From NCBI GenBank assembly GCA_030431775.1, contig JAUIHW010000001.1, forward strand, positions 134,900 to 198,899: a DNA stretch of 64,000 nt, given 5' to 3'. The translations under genes and the position numbers were made by a program. Each line of letters begins with the position of its first letter. The first letter of the stretch is position 1. Shown here one piece after another: positions 16,855 to 24,824 of this stretch. Source of the DNA: Gammaproteobacteria bacterium. Lineage in GTDB: Bacteria > Pseudomonadota > Gammaproteobacteria > Pseudomonadales > JAUIET01. The notes beneath the pieces are model-generated. The model was not told where the DNA came from. It did not search any database and saw only the letters and a list, made by a program, of their open reading frames with translations.

Positions 16855-18387
16855 TTAGCGCTCGCCAGCACTTGCGCGTAATAGCGTGCCAGCGTATACG
16901 TCTTCGACAACCTTGCCATCAGTTACGGCAATCTGCCCGTTCACGAGCACGGTTTGAATGCCGGCAGAAGCCTGGAATGGATTGCCGTAAGTGGCCCTAT
17001 CAATAACTGTGGCGGGGTCGAACACGGTAATATCGGCGTCTGCTCCCTCTTGTATGCGACCCTTGCGTTCAAACAGTGGGTAAAAGGCCTGCAAGCGTTT
17101 AGCGGGCAGCCAGGTCATTTTTGCCAACATCGTTGGCAAGTCCAGCAGTGGCGTTTCCCGAACATAGCGGCCAAGTACTTTGGCAAAGGCATTGTTGTGT
17201 GGGGCGACCATACGGGTTTCGTTCACCATGGGCAGCAGATCGCTTACCACGATCACGCCGGGCTCGCGTATGGCGCGTTGGGTCCATTCCTCCTTCAGGT
17301 AATGGTGCACCACCTGGCCGCCCGGATGTTTCTCGCGGTATTCATTCCAGGTATCTTCAGTGAAACGCATGCCAGTAGCGGCCCACTCAACGTCCGGGTA
17401 ATCAATATTGAAAATCGTTCGCCAATCACGTCCGAATACAGCTGAGGAGATCAGTGCTGAGCCCGCGTTATAGGGCAGGGTTTCCGTGGTGACATCCACC
17501 CCCTGTGCCCTGGCCTCTCGAATCTTCTGCAAAAACAGCTCAATATTTCGCATGGCGTTGTGCTGAATGTGGCAGATATGAACGGCCGCGCCGCTTTCCT
17601 TTGCCAGCCGCAAGGCCTCGCGCAGTCCGGCCGGATCACCGTTGATACCGCGGCGCACATGAATGTACAGTAGATTATTGGTTTCCGCGGCGGTGTCAAA
17701 CAGCATACGCAGTTCTTGTTCATTGACGGCAACGCTGAAATAGTCCAGGGGAACGCCGATACCGAGTGCACCATTGTCCAGCCCGTCCTGCAGCAGCGCC
17801 CGCATGGTTTCTCTCTGGCCCTGGTCGGCCTGCTTGACGAAGGCATCATCAGTGGACAGGCCCAGAAGGCCGCGTAACAGCGTCCAGTAACCTTTGAGGT
17901 TAACGGGTTCTGGCTTGCCGGTGAGCAACGGCACCTGCTGAATACCCAACATCGCCTGCACTCGTACCGAACCATGGCCGGCCGAGCTACCGTAATTGAT
18001 TCGTGCGCCGTCGGGGAACAGAGCCTCCAGACCGTCCAGCGGATAGGTGCCGGCTTCCAGTTCCAGCGCCGTAGTCACCCCGTCAAGCAGCTGATAGCGT
18101 TGGCCCAGCGGAGTTAGCGAATGAGTATGCAGGTCCACAAACCCAGGGGCCACCACCAGGCCGCCAGCCGGTATCAATTGATCGGCGCTGAGCTCTTGTT
18201 CCGTGATGATTGCAATGCGGCCATCCCGTACACCCACGTTAGCCACCGCGTCGAAACCGGAACCGGGGTCGATGACCCGCCCGCCAATAATAGCCACATC
18301 ATAGCGGGTTTCAGCCTGTGAGCTGTGGGGGGAGTGCAAGCTTAGAATACAGAGCAGGGCGGCGAGTAAAAATTTTGTTATAGGCAT
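16855..18387 (-). CDS. Exported amidohydrolase, D-aminoacylase (N-acyl-D-amino-acid deacylase)-like
   Basis: Amidohydrolase-superfamily enzyme of 510 residues. ATG 18387 gives a signal peptide (MPITKFLLAALLCILSL...SSQAE); the track's ATG at 18420 would place residues before it and has no ribosome-binding site. The metal-ligand motif HTHS follows APGFVDL. Later HVRRG and HICHIQH segments provide further ligands, and the C-terminal GADADITVFDP is typical of the family. Such enzymes hydrolyse N-acyl-D-amino acids or related amides, here probably in the periplasm. It is the first gene of the three-gene reverse operon and is divergent from an SDR gene. Confidence 0.85.
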   Translation of the reverse strand: MPITKFLLAALLCILSLHSPHSSQAETRYDVAIIGGRVIDPGSGFDAVANVGVRDGRIAIITEQELSADQLIPAGGLVVAPGFVDLHTHSLTPLGQRYQLLDGVTTALELEAGTYPLDGLEALFPDGARINYGSSAGHGSVRVQAMLGIQQVPLLTGKPEPVNLKGYWTLLRGLLGLSTDDAFVKQADQGQRETMRALLQDGLDNGALGIGVPLDYFSVAVNEQELRMLFDTAAETNNLLYIHVRRGINGDPAGLREALRLAKESGAAVHICHIQHNAMRNIELFLQKIREARAQGVDVTTETLPYNAGSALISSAVFGRDWRTIFNIDYPDVEWAATGMRFTEDTWNEYREKHPGGQVVHHYLKEEWTQRAIREPGVIVVSDLLPMVNETRMVAPHNNAFAKVLGRYVRETPLLDLPTMLAKMTWLPAKRLQAFYPLFERKGRIQEGADADITVFDPATVIDRATYGNPFQASAGIQTVLVNGQIAVTDGKVVEDVYAGTLLRASAGER

Positions 18388-18452
18388 GGGCTCTGGTGAT
18401 GTGACGTAAAGTGATAGCATGACATATAGACGCGAATAATGGGAGAGAGATA

Positions 18453-19217
18453 ATGGCGAAGCAAACTACTGCCCCGGTACTGGTAACCGGTGGTGCATCA
18501 GGAATTGGCCTGGCAAGTGCGCAAAGATTGGCCGGCAGTGGTCGAGCGGTCGCTTTGTGGGATCTTGATCAGGCCAGGGTGGAGCAAGCAGCAGCAGACA
18601 TTGCAAATCGTTATGGGGTAGCGACAATTGGCCAGGCGGTCGATGTTCGGAATCTGGACGACTGCCGAGCCACTGTGCAAGCAGCGCGCGATGCACTGGG
18701 CGCATTTGGTGGTTTGGTGCATGCGGCCGGAGTGGATGGCGTCGGCCCGCTCAATGATCTAACGCCAGAGTTATGGCAGGCTGTCATGGATGTCAATCTG
18801 CGGGCCATGCCATTTCTCATTCAATACCTGAGGGATGATCTGCGCTCACAGCCGGGTGCGGCGATTGTCGGCATCGCATCTATTAACGCTCAAATCGGCA
18901 ACGCGATGAACCCCAGTTACAGCGCCAGCAAAGCCGGTCTGCAGGGCGTAATGCGGGCGCTGGCCGACGATTTGGGCACCGAGGGTATTCGCATCAATAC
19001 TGTGTCACCCGGCCAGATTCAGACCCCCATGCTACAGGTGGCACTGGATAATGTAGAGGGTCTGCAATCCGCCTTTGAACAGCGTATTTTCCTGGGCCGT
19101 CTCGGGCAGCCGGAGGAAGTCGCCAGCGTGGTGGCATTTCTGTTGTCATCGGAAGCGAGCTACATCACCGGGCAGGACATTATTGTCGATGGCGGTAACG
19201 TGCCGTCACCGCGCTGA
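18453..19217 (+). CDS. Short-chain dehydrogenase/reductase (classical SDR)
   Basis: Classical SDR of 254 residues with GGGAGAG ahead of ATG 18453. NAD(P)-binding [15 protein letters not shown] in the NNAG position, catalytic Ser in [11 protein letters not shown], and the YSASK pair are all present. The C-terminal [18 protein letters not shown] is standard. The acidic residue after beta-2 (LWDLDQ) suggests NAD(H) preference. It is convergent with the YtcJ-like gene and divergent from the D-aminoacylase-like operon. Substrate unknown. Confidence 0.88.
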   Translation: MAKQTTAPVLVTGGASGIGLASAQRLAGSGRAVALWDLDQARVEQAAADIANRYGVATIGQAVDVRNLDDCRATVQAARDALGAFGGLVHAAGVDGVGPLNDLTPELWQAVMDVNLRAMPFLIQYLRDDLRSQPGAAIVGIASINAQIGNAMNPSYSASKAGLQGVMRALADDLGTEGIRINTVSPGQIQTPMLQVALDNVEGLQSAFEQRIFLGRLGQPEEVASVVAFLLSSEASYITGQDIIVDGGNVPSPR

Positions 19218-19264
19218 GTCAGGCAGTAGCTTGGTCGATGTGCGGTGAACTCTTTCTCTAAGAG

Positions 19265-20992
19265 TCACTCGACCGAATGCACCAGCTTGCCACGAAAATA
19301 CGTTCGTAGTACTTGCGTTTCCGAGACGTCCTCAATGGGAACAGCGAGCAGGTTACGGTCGAGCACGATTAGATCCGCTGATTTACCGACTTCGATCGAG
19401 CCGGTGAGGTCTTGCAGCTTCAGAGCGCGCGCACCGGCAAGCGTGTAGATTTGCAGTGCCTGCTGAAGGCTTACCGCTTCCTCTGGCCACAGACTGCCGG
19501 GCGCCTGACCTTTGGGGTGGCGGCGTGTCACCAGTGCTTCCAATCCAACCCAGGGGTCGGCGCTGGGCACCGCCGCCGGCCAGTCGGAGCCGGCGATCAC
19601 ACTGGCATCGGCTTGCAGCAATGATTTGGTGGGCCAATACTGTGGGCCGCGTTGTTCACCAACCGCAGAGATAACGGCATCCATGATGGGTGATGGGTGC
19701 CAAAGATACGGGGAGAAATCCGCTGCAACCCCCAAGGCCTTAAAGCGAGGGATGTCCATGGGGTCTATGTACCCGGCATGGGCCAATTCGTGTTGCAGGC
19801 CGCTGTTACCGTTGGCCTCGCGGGCTGCCGCAATTGCATCCAGTGCCACGCGCACCGCACCGTCGCCCGCGGTATGGATTTTCACGGTAAAGCCACGCTT
19901 ATCCAGCTCAATGAGATCAGTTGTCAGTTGCTCCGCTGTCAGATGCATGTCGCCACGGTAATCTGCGCCGTGCAGCTCATCGGCAACATATGGGTGGATC
20001 ATGGCTGCGGTGCGAGCCGGTGTGGGTACGCCATCCATAAACAATTTGACAAAGTTGGTGTGTACATTGTTGGATGCAAACTCACTGCGCTGTTTGTCCA
20101 GCAGCTGATAATCCAGCGGGCCCTGGCGTTTTCCGTAAGGCGTTACCAGACAGATCGCGGCATGGGCATGTAAATCACCGCGCTGATCAAGCGCATGCAA
20201 ACTGGCCGGCATGGCCTCCGTGTACCCAGCAGCTTTGAAGCCGGTAATGCCAAAGGCGTTCATTACCCGGGTAGCATGTGCGGCAGCCGCCAGGTTTTGT
20301 TCGGCTGTGAATGGGGTAATAATTTTCTCCACCAGCATAATGGCCGTTTCCAGCAATAAGCCGTTCGCCTCGCCGTCTGCATCGCGGACTATCGTGCCGC
20401 CTTGCGGATTCTCAGTGCTCGCGCCGATACCCGCCAGCGCCAGCGCCTTGCTATTCACCCAGGCGTTATGCCCGGAGTCGTCGCGCAGAAAAATAGCGTG
20501 CGTATCGGAAATCGCATCCAGAAAGCCACGAGGTGATTCCAGCGCATGCAGCTCAAAAAAGTTACTGCCCCATTGTCCACCACGAATCCAGGTGGCGTCC
20601 GGCTGATCCTGCGCGCACTCGCTCAAGGTCTGAGCAATTTCATCCGGGCTCGCCGTGAATCCGAAACTGCATTCGAACAGGGCCATCTGGCCCGCCATTA
20701 CCGGGTGGATGTGCGTATCGTTAATGCCCGGCATCGCCATGTTGCCCGCCAGATCAATCACTTCAGTGTCCGAGCCGATATAGGCGGTGACCGTTTGCTG
20801 ATCCCCCAGTGCCTGATACTTACCGTCGCGAATCGCAACAGCCTGCACAGTCGGTTTATCAGGTACAGCGGTGTAAATGGTGCCATTCTGCAACACCAGT
20901 TCAGCTGGTGGTACCGTTTGTGACAGGCTATTGCAGGCGGTCAGTAGCGGGAAAAGTAATATTAGAAAGATGTATTTGATATTCATGTTCAT
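19265..20992 (-). CDS. Amidohydrolase family 3 lipoprotein (YtcJ-like)
   Basis: Putative lipoprotein metallo-hydrolase of 575 residues. ATG 20992 is preferred to the track start because GAAGGA lies six to eleven bases upstream. A hydrophobic signal is followed by a lipobox LLTAC, so the mature protein is probably membrane-anchored. Amidohydrolase_3 features are AMPGINDTHIHP (first metal-binding HxH), HTAGDGAVRVALDAI, AGSDWPA and GKSADLIVLDRNLLA. The family includes YtcJ and N-substituted formamide deformylases; exact chemistry varies. It is the last gene of a reverse operon with the P450 and SnoaL-like genes, 124 bases downstream of the latter. Confidence 0.88.
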   Translation of the reverse strand: MNMNIKYIFLILLFPLLTACNSLSQTVPPAELVLQNGTIYTAVPDKPTVQAVAIRDGKYQALGDQQTVTAYIGSDTEVIDLAGNMAMPGINDTHIHPVMAGQMALFECSFGFTASPDEIAQTLSECAQDQPDATWIRGGQWGSNFFELHALESPRGFLDAISDTHAIFLRDDSGHNAWVNSKALALAGIGASTENPQGGTIVRDADGEANGLLLETAIMLVEKIITPFTAEQNLAAAAHATRVMNAFGITGFKAAGYTEAMPASLHALDQRGDLHAHAAICLVTPYGKRQGPLDYQLLDKQRSEFASNNVHTNFVKLFMDGVPTPARTAAMIHPYVADELHGADYRGDMHLTAEQLTTDLIELDKRGFTVKIHTAGDGAVRVALDAIAAAREANGNSGLQHELAHAGYIDPMDIPRFKALGVAADFSPYLWHPSPIMDAVISAVGEQRGPQYWPTKSLLQADASVIAGSDWPAAVPSADPWVGLEALVTRRHPKGQAPGSLWPEEAVSLQQALQIYTLAGARALKLQDLTGSIEVGKSADLIVLDRNLLAVPIEDVSETQVLRTYFRGKLVHSVE

Positions 20993-21116
20993 ATGTTTTC
21001 CTTCAGGCAACGGACTCGACTACTGGCTGATAAGAATGAAGCGTTTTGCGCGATTCCCGATTTAAAGCCCTCGTGGCACCTGGCCACACTGCAGCGGCGC
21101 TTATTGTGCAAAAAAA

Positions 21117-21551
21117 CTAATCACTTAAAACCGTCATATCGCCTTTCAACATAAACCAGCTCACATCCCGCCGCACAATACGCCAGCCGGCCTCGGTGAA
21201 CTGCCAGTGGTCAATATACTCGCCGTTGCTGTCCAGGTATAGGCCCGCTTTGTCGCCTGCTCCCTGGTGGCGAGCCTGCACATAGGCACGGGTGATTGCC
21301 GTTGTACCATCGACTTCAAGCTGAATGCTTCCCAGTAAATGCTGGGACGGGCCGCAGGGGTCAAGGTAGCGCTGAAAGTTATCGGTCAGTGCGGCCAGGC
21401 CTTGTTGTTCCTGACCATCGCCATAATTAAAGCTGACGTCGTTGGCGAACACCGTGCCAACATCGCGCCAGCGGCGCTGATCGAGGATGCGGGCGAATTC
21501 ACCCAGCTGGTTCAGTAGCTCTTGCTCGGCAGTCATTGTTTCCGGTTCCAT
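21117..21551 (-). CDS. SnoaL/NTF2-like domain protein
   Basis: Protein of 144 residues with the cone-shaped NTF2-like fold pattern: an N-terminal helix pair (ELLNQLGEFARILDQRRWRDV), FANDVSFNYGDG, then beta strands QHLLGSIQLEVDG and AITRAYVQARHQG, and WQFTEAGWRIVRRDVSW. Proteins of this SnoaL_4-like type include polyketide cyclases, hydroxysteroid isomerase-like and scytalone-dehydratase-like enzymes. The catalytic residues are not certain enough here to assign a reaction. It lies 13 bases after the P450 stop on the same strand, so a common pathway is likely. A second in-frame ATG five codons downstream is an alternative start. Confidence 0.8.
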   Translation of the reverse strand: MEPETMTAEQELLNQLGEFARILDQRRWRDVGTVFANDVSFNYGDGQEQQGLAALTDNFQRYLDPCGPSQHLLGSIQLEVDGTTAITRAYVQARHQGAGDKAGLYLDSNGEYIDHWQFTEAGWRIVRRDVSWFMLKGDMTVLSD

Positions 21552-21564
21552 TGTTCAAAAATTC

Positions 21565-22911
21565 TTAAATGCTTGTGTAGCACAGTCGGGTGGGCCCGGC
21601 GGTGCGGGCCACCCCACCCATTTGTTGCGCGCTTGGTGCCAGGTCACCCGTCAATTCGCTGAATGTATATCTACCGAACAAGCCGCTCAGCACCACTTTA
21701 CACATATTATGCGAGAATTTCTGTGCCGGGCAGGCATGTCGGCCATGGCCAAAAGTGCTGACGGTTTCTTTGCCGAGCGCTACCAACTCGGGTTTGAGTC
21801 GGCGGCCATCGTAATGGTCAGGGTCAAACCGGGAGAGTTCGCTGGTCTGGGTGTTGGTGACCGATAGCATGGTGGCGATGTATATGCCCGGCGAAAGCGT
21901 GTAGCTGTGGTCGCCGCAATCGAATGGTATTTCGCGAAGGACCTTACGCAAGGTTAGCGAGCGCTGTGCAAAGCGGGTGCTCTCCATGAGCATTTGCTCG
22001 CAAAAGCGCATTGAATCCAGCGCTTCCTGTTGCTCGCTAAAATTGTCACCAAATTGTTCGCGGGTGGCTTGGAATTCCGCGGTGAGTCGCTGTCCATGCT
22101 GTGGATAGCGGCAAGCATTGATTAAGACCCAGCTGATTGCAGCATACAGATTGGATAGAAAGCCCTGGTTTGCATTCACCAGGTTATGGACCAATTTCCG
22201 ACGGTGGACGGCCTGGTCCGGATTGCTGAATCGTTGGTACAACAATGTCAGGGTGTCCTCCGGCCAATGGCTTGTCTGTTCACGTTGGTCGATAATGCTG
22301 GCCAGCAGTTCATGCAGCTGTGCGAGGGCCTTACGCTCTTCCGCTTTGTTGCTGACCAGAGTGTGTAATGTCGCTTGTGGGTTAACGAATGCATTTTCCT
22401 GGGATAGCACATCAAAGGCAGCTTTAAATTGTGGCCAATAGTCGTCGTCAGCCGCTTCAGCGCCCATCCAGACAGAAAAGCCGATGCGCTGCTCCAAAGT
22501 ACGAATTGCGTCAAACACGTCCAGCTCGCCGTTGGTTCCCCAACGTTCCAGCTCCATTGCCAGCACTTGGTTGAAGGCTGGCAGGTAGCCACGCACCCGC
22601 TCGACCGTGAGCAACTCGTAGAACAGATCAATATCAGCGTCGGCAAAAATTTCTAACGGGGTTTTAAAGCCCATCATGTCAAAGGTCGCCATGCCGAAGC
22701 TGGCGTCTTCTTCCGCAACAGCGTACAGACTTTGCAGGGCGCGGGGAGAAAACACGCAAAACAGCCGATAGCCAAAGACATCAACAAGAAATACGTCACC
22801 GTATTCAGCTCGTAACTCACGTAAGTAGCCAGTCGGGCTTTGGGCAAAGCGCAAACCAGCGCCAATGTGAGGTAAATCGTCCCTGACGACGGGGGGCGTG
22901 GGCTTAATCAC
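21565..22911 (-). CDS. Cytochrome P450
   Basis: P450 monooxygenase of 448 residues, start GTG 22911. The heme-ligand loop is FGHGRHACPAQ with Cys394, and the K-helix ExxR is ESTR. The I-helix region (NLVNANQGFLSNLYAAISWVLINA) lacks the usual acidic-alcohol pair and has an Asn-rich stretch instead. That recalls CYP7/CYP8/CYP51-like classes rather than bacterial CYP101 types. No membrane anchor is visible, so it is probably soluble. No ferredoxin or reductase partner is encoded nearby. First gene of a reverse operon with SnoaL-like and YtcJ-like genes. Confidence 0.92.
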   Translation of the reverse strand: MIKPTPPVVRDDLPHIGAGLRFAQSPTGYLRELRAEYGDVFLVDVFGYRLFCVFSPRALQSLYAVAEEDASFGMATFDMMGFKTPLEIFADADIDLFYELLTVERVRGYLPAFNQVLAMELERWGTNGELDVFDAIRTLEQRIGFSVWMGAEAADDDYWPQFKAAFDVLSQENAFVNPQATLHTLVSNKAEERKALAQLHELLASIIDQREQTSHWPEDTLTLLYQRFSNPDQAVHRRKLVHNLVNANQGFLSNLYAAISWVLINACRYPQHGQRLTAEFQATREQFGDNFSEQQEALDSMRFCEQMLMESTRFAQRSLTLRKVLREIPFDCGDHSYTLSPGIYIATMLSVTNTQTSELSRFDPDHYDGRRLKPELVALGKETVSTFGHGRHACPAQKFSHNMCKVVLSGLFGRYTFSELTGDLAPSAQQMGGVARTAGPTRLCYTSI

Positions 22912-23049
22912 GACTTAAGTTCCGCGGACACATGACCCACCCAACATACCATAGCTGCAAAAAAACTCGCAGATTCTATTAAATTAGTATGTTTACTCTA
23001 AAAATAATCCCTATCTTTGTACTCACATTAACCGAGGGAGGAAAAACCC

Positions 23050-23397
23050 ATGCCAGCTAAGAAAGCTACCGCAAAGAAAACCACTGCACGTAAAACCACG
23101 GCCCGCAAGCCTGCGGCCAAGAAAGCTGAGTACAGCCTGCGCAACATCGCTTTGGCTACTCTGGGTTTTTACGGCAAAGTTTACGATGAACTGCAAGACC
23201 GTATTGATGACGCACGTAAAGAAGCGCCCAAGACCTTCGAGGGACTGGTAAAGCGCGGTGAAAAAGCGCAGAAGGAACTGACCAAGGCACGTAAGGAGCT
23301 GCGTGAAAACATCAAGGATGAAGTGGAAGATGTGCGCGACCAGGTTGAAGACGCTGTGGACAGCGTTCGTGACCGCTTCGCAACAGCGAAAGCCTAA
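23050..23397 (+). CDS. Phasin-like protein with lysine-rich histone-like N-terminal tail
   Basis: Small protein of 115 residues with a strong GAGGGAGG site before ATG 23050. Residues 2-26 are a Lys/Ala/Thr/Arg tail (repeats of the type AKKTTARK) like histone-H1-type tails. The remainder is an amphipathic helical domain with FEGLVKRGEKAQKEL, as in phasins, and a charged heptad-like C-terminus (VEDVRDQVEDAVDSVRDRF). Phasins coat polyhydroxyalkanoate granules; in Pseudomonas PhaF the basic tail is C-terminal and binds DNA. Here the order is reversed. No PHA synthase gene is in the window. A terminator follows and a lipase-like gene faces it. An alternative is a nucleoid-associated protein without any granule role. 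Confidence 0.65.
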   Translation: MPAKKATAKKTTARKTTARKPAAKKAEYSLRNIALATLGFYGKVYDELQDRIDDARKEAPKTFEGLVKRGEKAQKELTKARKELRENIKDEVEDVRDQVEDAVDSVRDRFATAKA

Positions 23398-23452
23398 ACC
23401 GCTACCAGACGAAATGGCCGGCCGTGAGGTCGGCCCATCCAGGCTTCTCCTT

Positions 23453-23480
23453 GACCACTCGACCTTGGGTGGTCTTTTTT
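23453..23480 (+). terminator. Rho-independent terminator after the phasin-like gene
   Basis: GACCAC (23453-23458) pairs with GTGGTC (23469-23474) across ten bases and is followed immediately by six T residues. It lies 55 bases after the stop at 23397. The stem is short, but the T-run and location are standard. Confidence 0.75.
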
Positions 23481-23523
23481 GTTGCGGTAAACAGAGCCAT
23501 TAGCCGAGCCAGCAATGCAGCAC

Positions 23524-24336
23524 TCACGAGGTTCGATACAGCGCTCTCTCCAGCAGGCTTGGTTGGAAAGGACGCCAGTTGAGGCTGTCTTCGCGCAAAC
23601 GATTAGCCAGCAACTTAAGCACGACCGGGTTTACCGCGAAACCCACATGGCTGCACACCACTTCAATAAACTCAATGACCTTAGAACGCGCGGCGCGAGC
23701 GTTGTGCGGCGGTACAAAGCCATCGGATTTGCTGTAAATTACAGTTAGCGGTATGTCGCCAATGGCTACATTGGCCATTTCGTCCCAGAGATCCAGATCG
23801 TTTTGACTCACTTCGTATTTGTTCAACAACTGCATCAGCGGGTACACCGACGTGGAGCGAAAGTCACCAAACGGTGTGCCCATGGTAGTTACGCTGCTTA
23901 CCAGGTCCGGGTATTTAGCCGCCAGTTGACGAGACACAATGCCGCCAAGGCTCCAGCCCAATAAAGTGACTTTCTGCCCGGTCTGTGCCTTGAGGGCGCT
24001 CAATTGTGTAGCCAGCTTATCGATGTTATGTCCCACCTGTTCAACGGCGCTCGCGGTATCTGAAATGTTACGAGGGTTCAGGTTCTGCCCGATACCCCAC
24101 GGTCTGGCGTCAAAGCCCCAGTGATTCAGATATTTACGGGTGATGGCGGTGGTTCGGTCGTCGGCTGCAAAGCCTGGCAGAACCATAACCGGTTTGCCGC
24201 GCCCACCGCCGAGCCTTTTCAAATAGCGATCAGCCGGCAGTAATAGGCTCATCTCATGCAATGCACGGGGGAACTCCAGAAAGGAGTAGGCTTTTTTGGG
24301 GCCAGCTGGTGGTTCGCTCAATTGCTGCACTGCCAT
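23524..24336 (-). CDS. Alpha/beta-hydrolase, lipase-like
   Basis: Alpha/beta-hydrolase of 270 residues. ATG 24336 is preferred over the track start because GGAGAG precedes it. The nucleophile elbow is GWSLGG, after VMVLPGFAADD (oxyanion strand). Acidic and histidine residues of the triad are probably in YSKSDGFVPP and VCSHVGF. The N-terminal VMVLPGF and later MGTPFG resemble PGAP1/esterase-lipase proteins. The Gly-Trp-Ser-Leu-Gly pentapeptide differs from the Cys-containing lipase box of PHA synthases, so it is not PhaC. It is convergent with the phasin-like gene, which may or may not be functionally meaningful. Confidence 0.82.
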   Translation of the reverse strand: MAVQQLSEPPAGPKKAYSFLEFPRALHEMSLLLPADRYLKRLGGGRGKPVMVLPGFAADDRTTAITRKYLNHWGFDARPWGIGQNLNPRNISDTASAVEQVGHNIDKLATQLSALKAQTGQKVTLLGWSLGGIVSRQLAAKYPDLVSSVTTMGTPFGDFRSTSVYPLMQLLNKYEVSQNDLDLWDEMANVAIGDIPLTVIYSKSDGFVPPHNARAARSKVIEFIEVVCSHVGFAVNPVVLKLLANRLREDSLNWRPFQPSLLERALYRTS

Positions 24337-24501
24337 GATGCGCTCTCCAGTTTCCGTGGGTTGCCCGGCAGTGTACTGGGATTTGCCTCTCAGCACAGGC
24401 AGGGTCTTGCAAACGTAGGTTAATTCATTGTTACTTTAAAACATTGCAAAACCTTGCAGGTGACTCTTGTATTGTTGGGTACAGCTTGTGAAACTGCTGC
24501 T

Positions 24502-24756
24502 ATGAGGATACCGATCGCTACAGTTTTTTTGGCCTGGGCAAGGCGCTTACGCTTTCGTCAGTTGTTTTACCTGACTGCTGTGTTGTTCTTGCTCGATCTG
24601 GTCATCCCGGACATGCTACCGTTTGCCGATGAGGTTTTGCTTGGCCTGGCAACTCTGCTGTTTGCCAGCTGGAAAGATTCGCGTTCTACAGACCTCTCAG
24701 ACAAAGAATTGGCCGACCTTGAAGCGGACAGGCCCGGGAAAGATTCTGCTGTTTGA
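24502..24756 (+). CDS. Small inner-membrane protein of unknown function (DUF6116-like)
   Basis: Protein of 84 residues. The track begins at 24454, but ATG 24502 (MRIPIATVFLAW) gives the family-like N-terminus. Two hydrophobic stretches (LFYLTAVLFLLDLVIPDM and EVLLGLATLLFASW) flank a short polar loop, followed by a charged tail. The pattern RFRQLFYLTA..LDLVIPD..PFADE is one I associate with the uncharacterised DUF6116 family of gammaproteobacteria. No function is known. Its stop codon lies inside the Anr box of hemN. Confidence 0.6.
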   Translation: MRIPIATVFLAWARRLRFRQLFYLTAVLFLLDLVIPDMLPFADEVLLGLATLLFASWKDSRSTDLSDKELADLEADRPGKDSAV

Positions 24757-24793
24757 TCCACGTCAAGGCGACTGGCCGCGGGCCGACTAACAT
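24753..24793 (+). promoter_or_regulatory. Anr/FNR box and promoter of hemN
   Basis: TTGAT-CCAC-GTCAA at 24753-24766 matches the TTGAT-N4-ATCAA consensus with one mismatch. Its centre (24759.5) is 31 bases from the centre of a -10-like TAACAT (24788-24793). That is the class II spacing in which FNR binds at -41.5. Anaerobic hemN genes are classical FNR/Anr targets. The site overlaps the stop codon of the preceding small gene. Confidence 0.85.
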
Positions 24794-24824
24794 CTGTGTG
24801 AAATAACCTGCACTGTATTTCTAC

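Noticed and set aside
21073-21087. GTGGC-N5-GCCAC hairpin after the SnoaL-like gene as terminator
   Set aside because: The stem is only 5 bp and has no T-run on the transcribed side.
23524-24336. Lipase-like gene as a PHA synthase or depolymerase
   Set aside because: The nucleophile motif is GWSLGG with Ser, the length is too short for PhaC and no depolymerase features are visible.
24454-24501. Upstream extension of the DUF6116-like ORF
   Set aside because: The extra 16 residues do not fit the family N-terminus, and ATG 24502 suffices.
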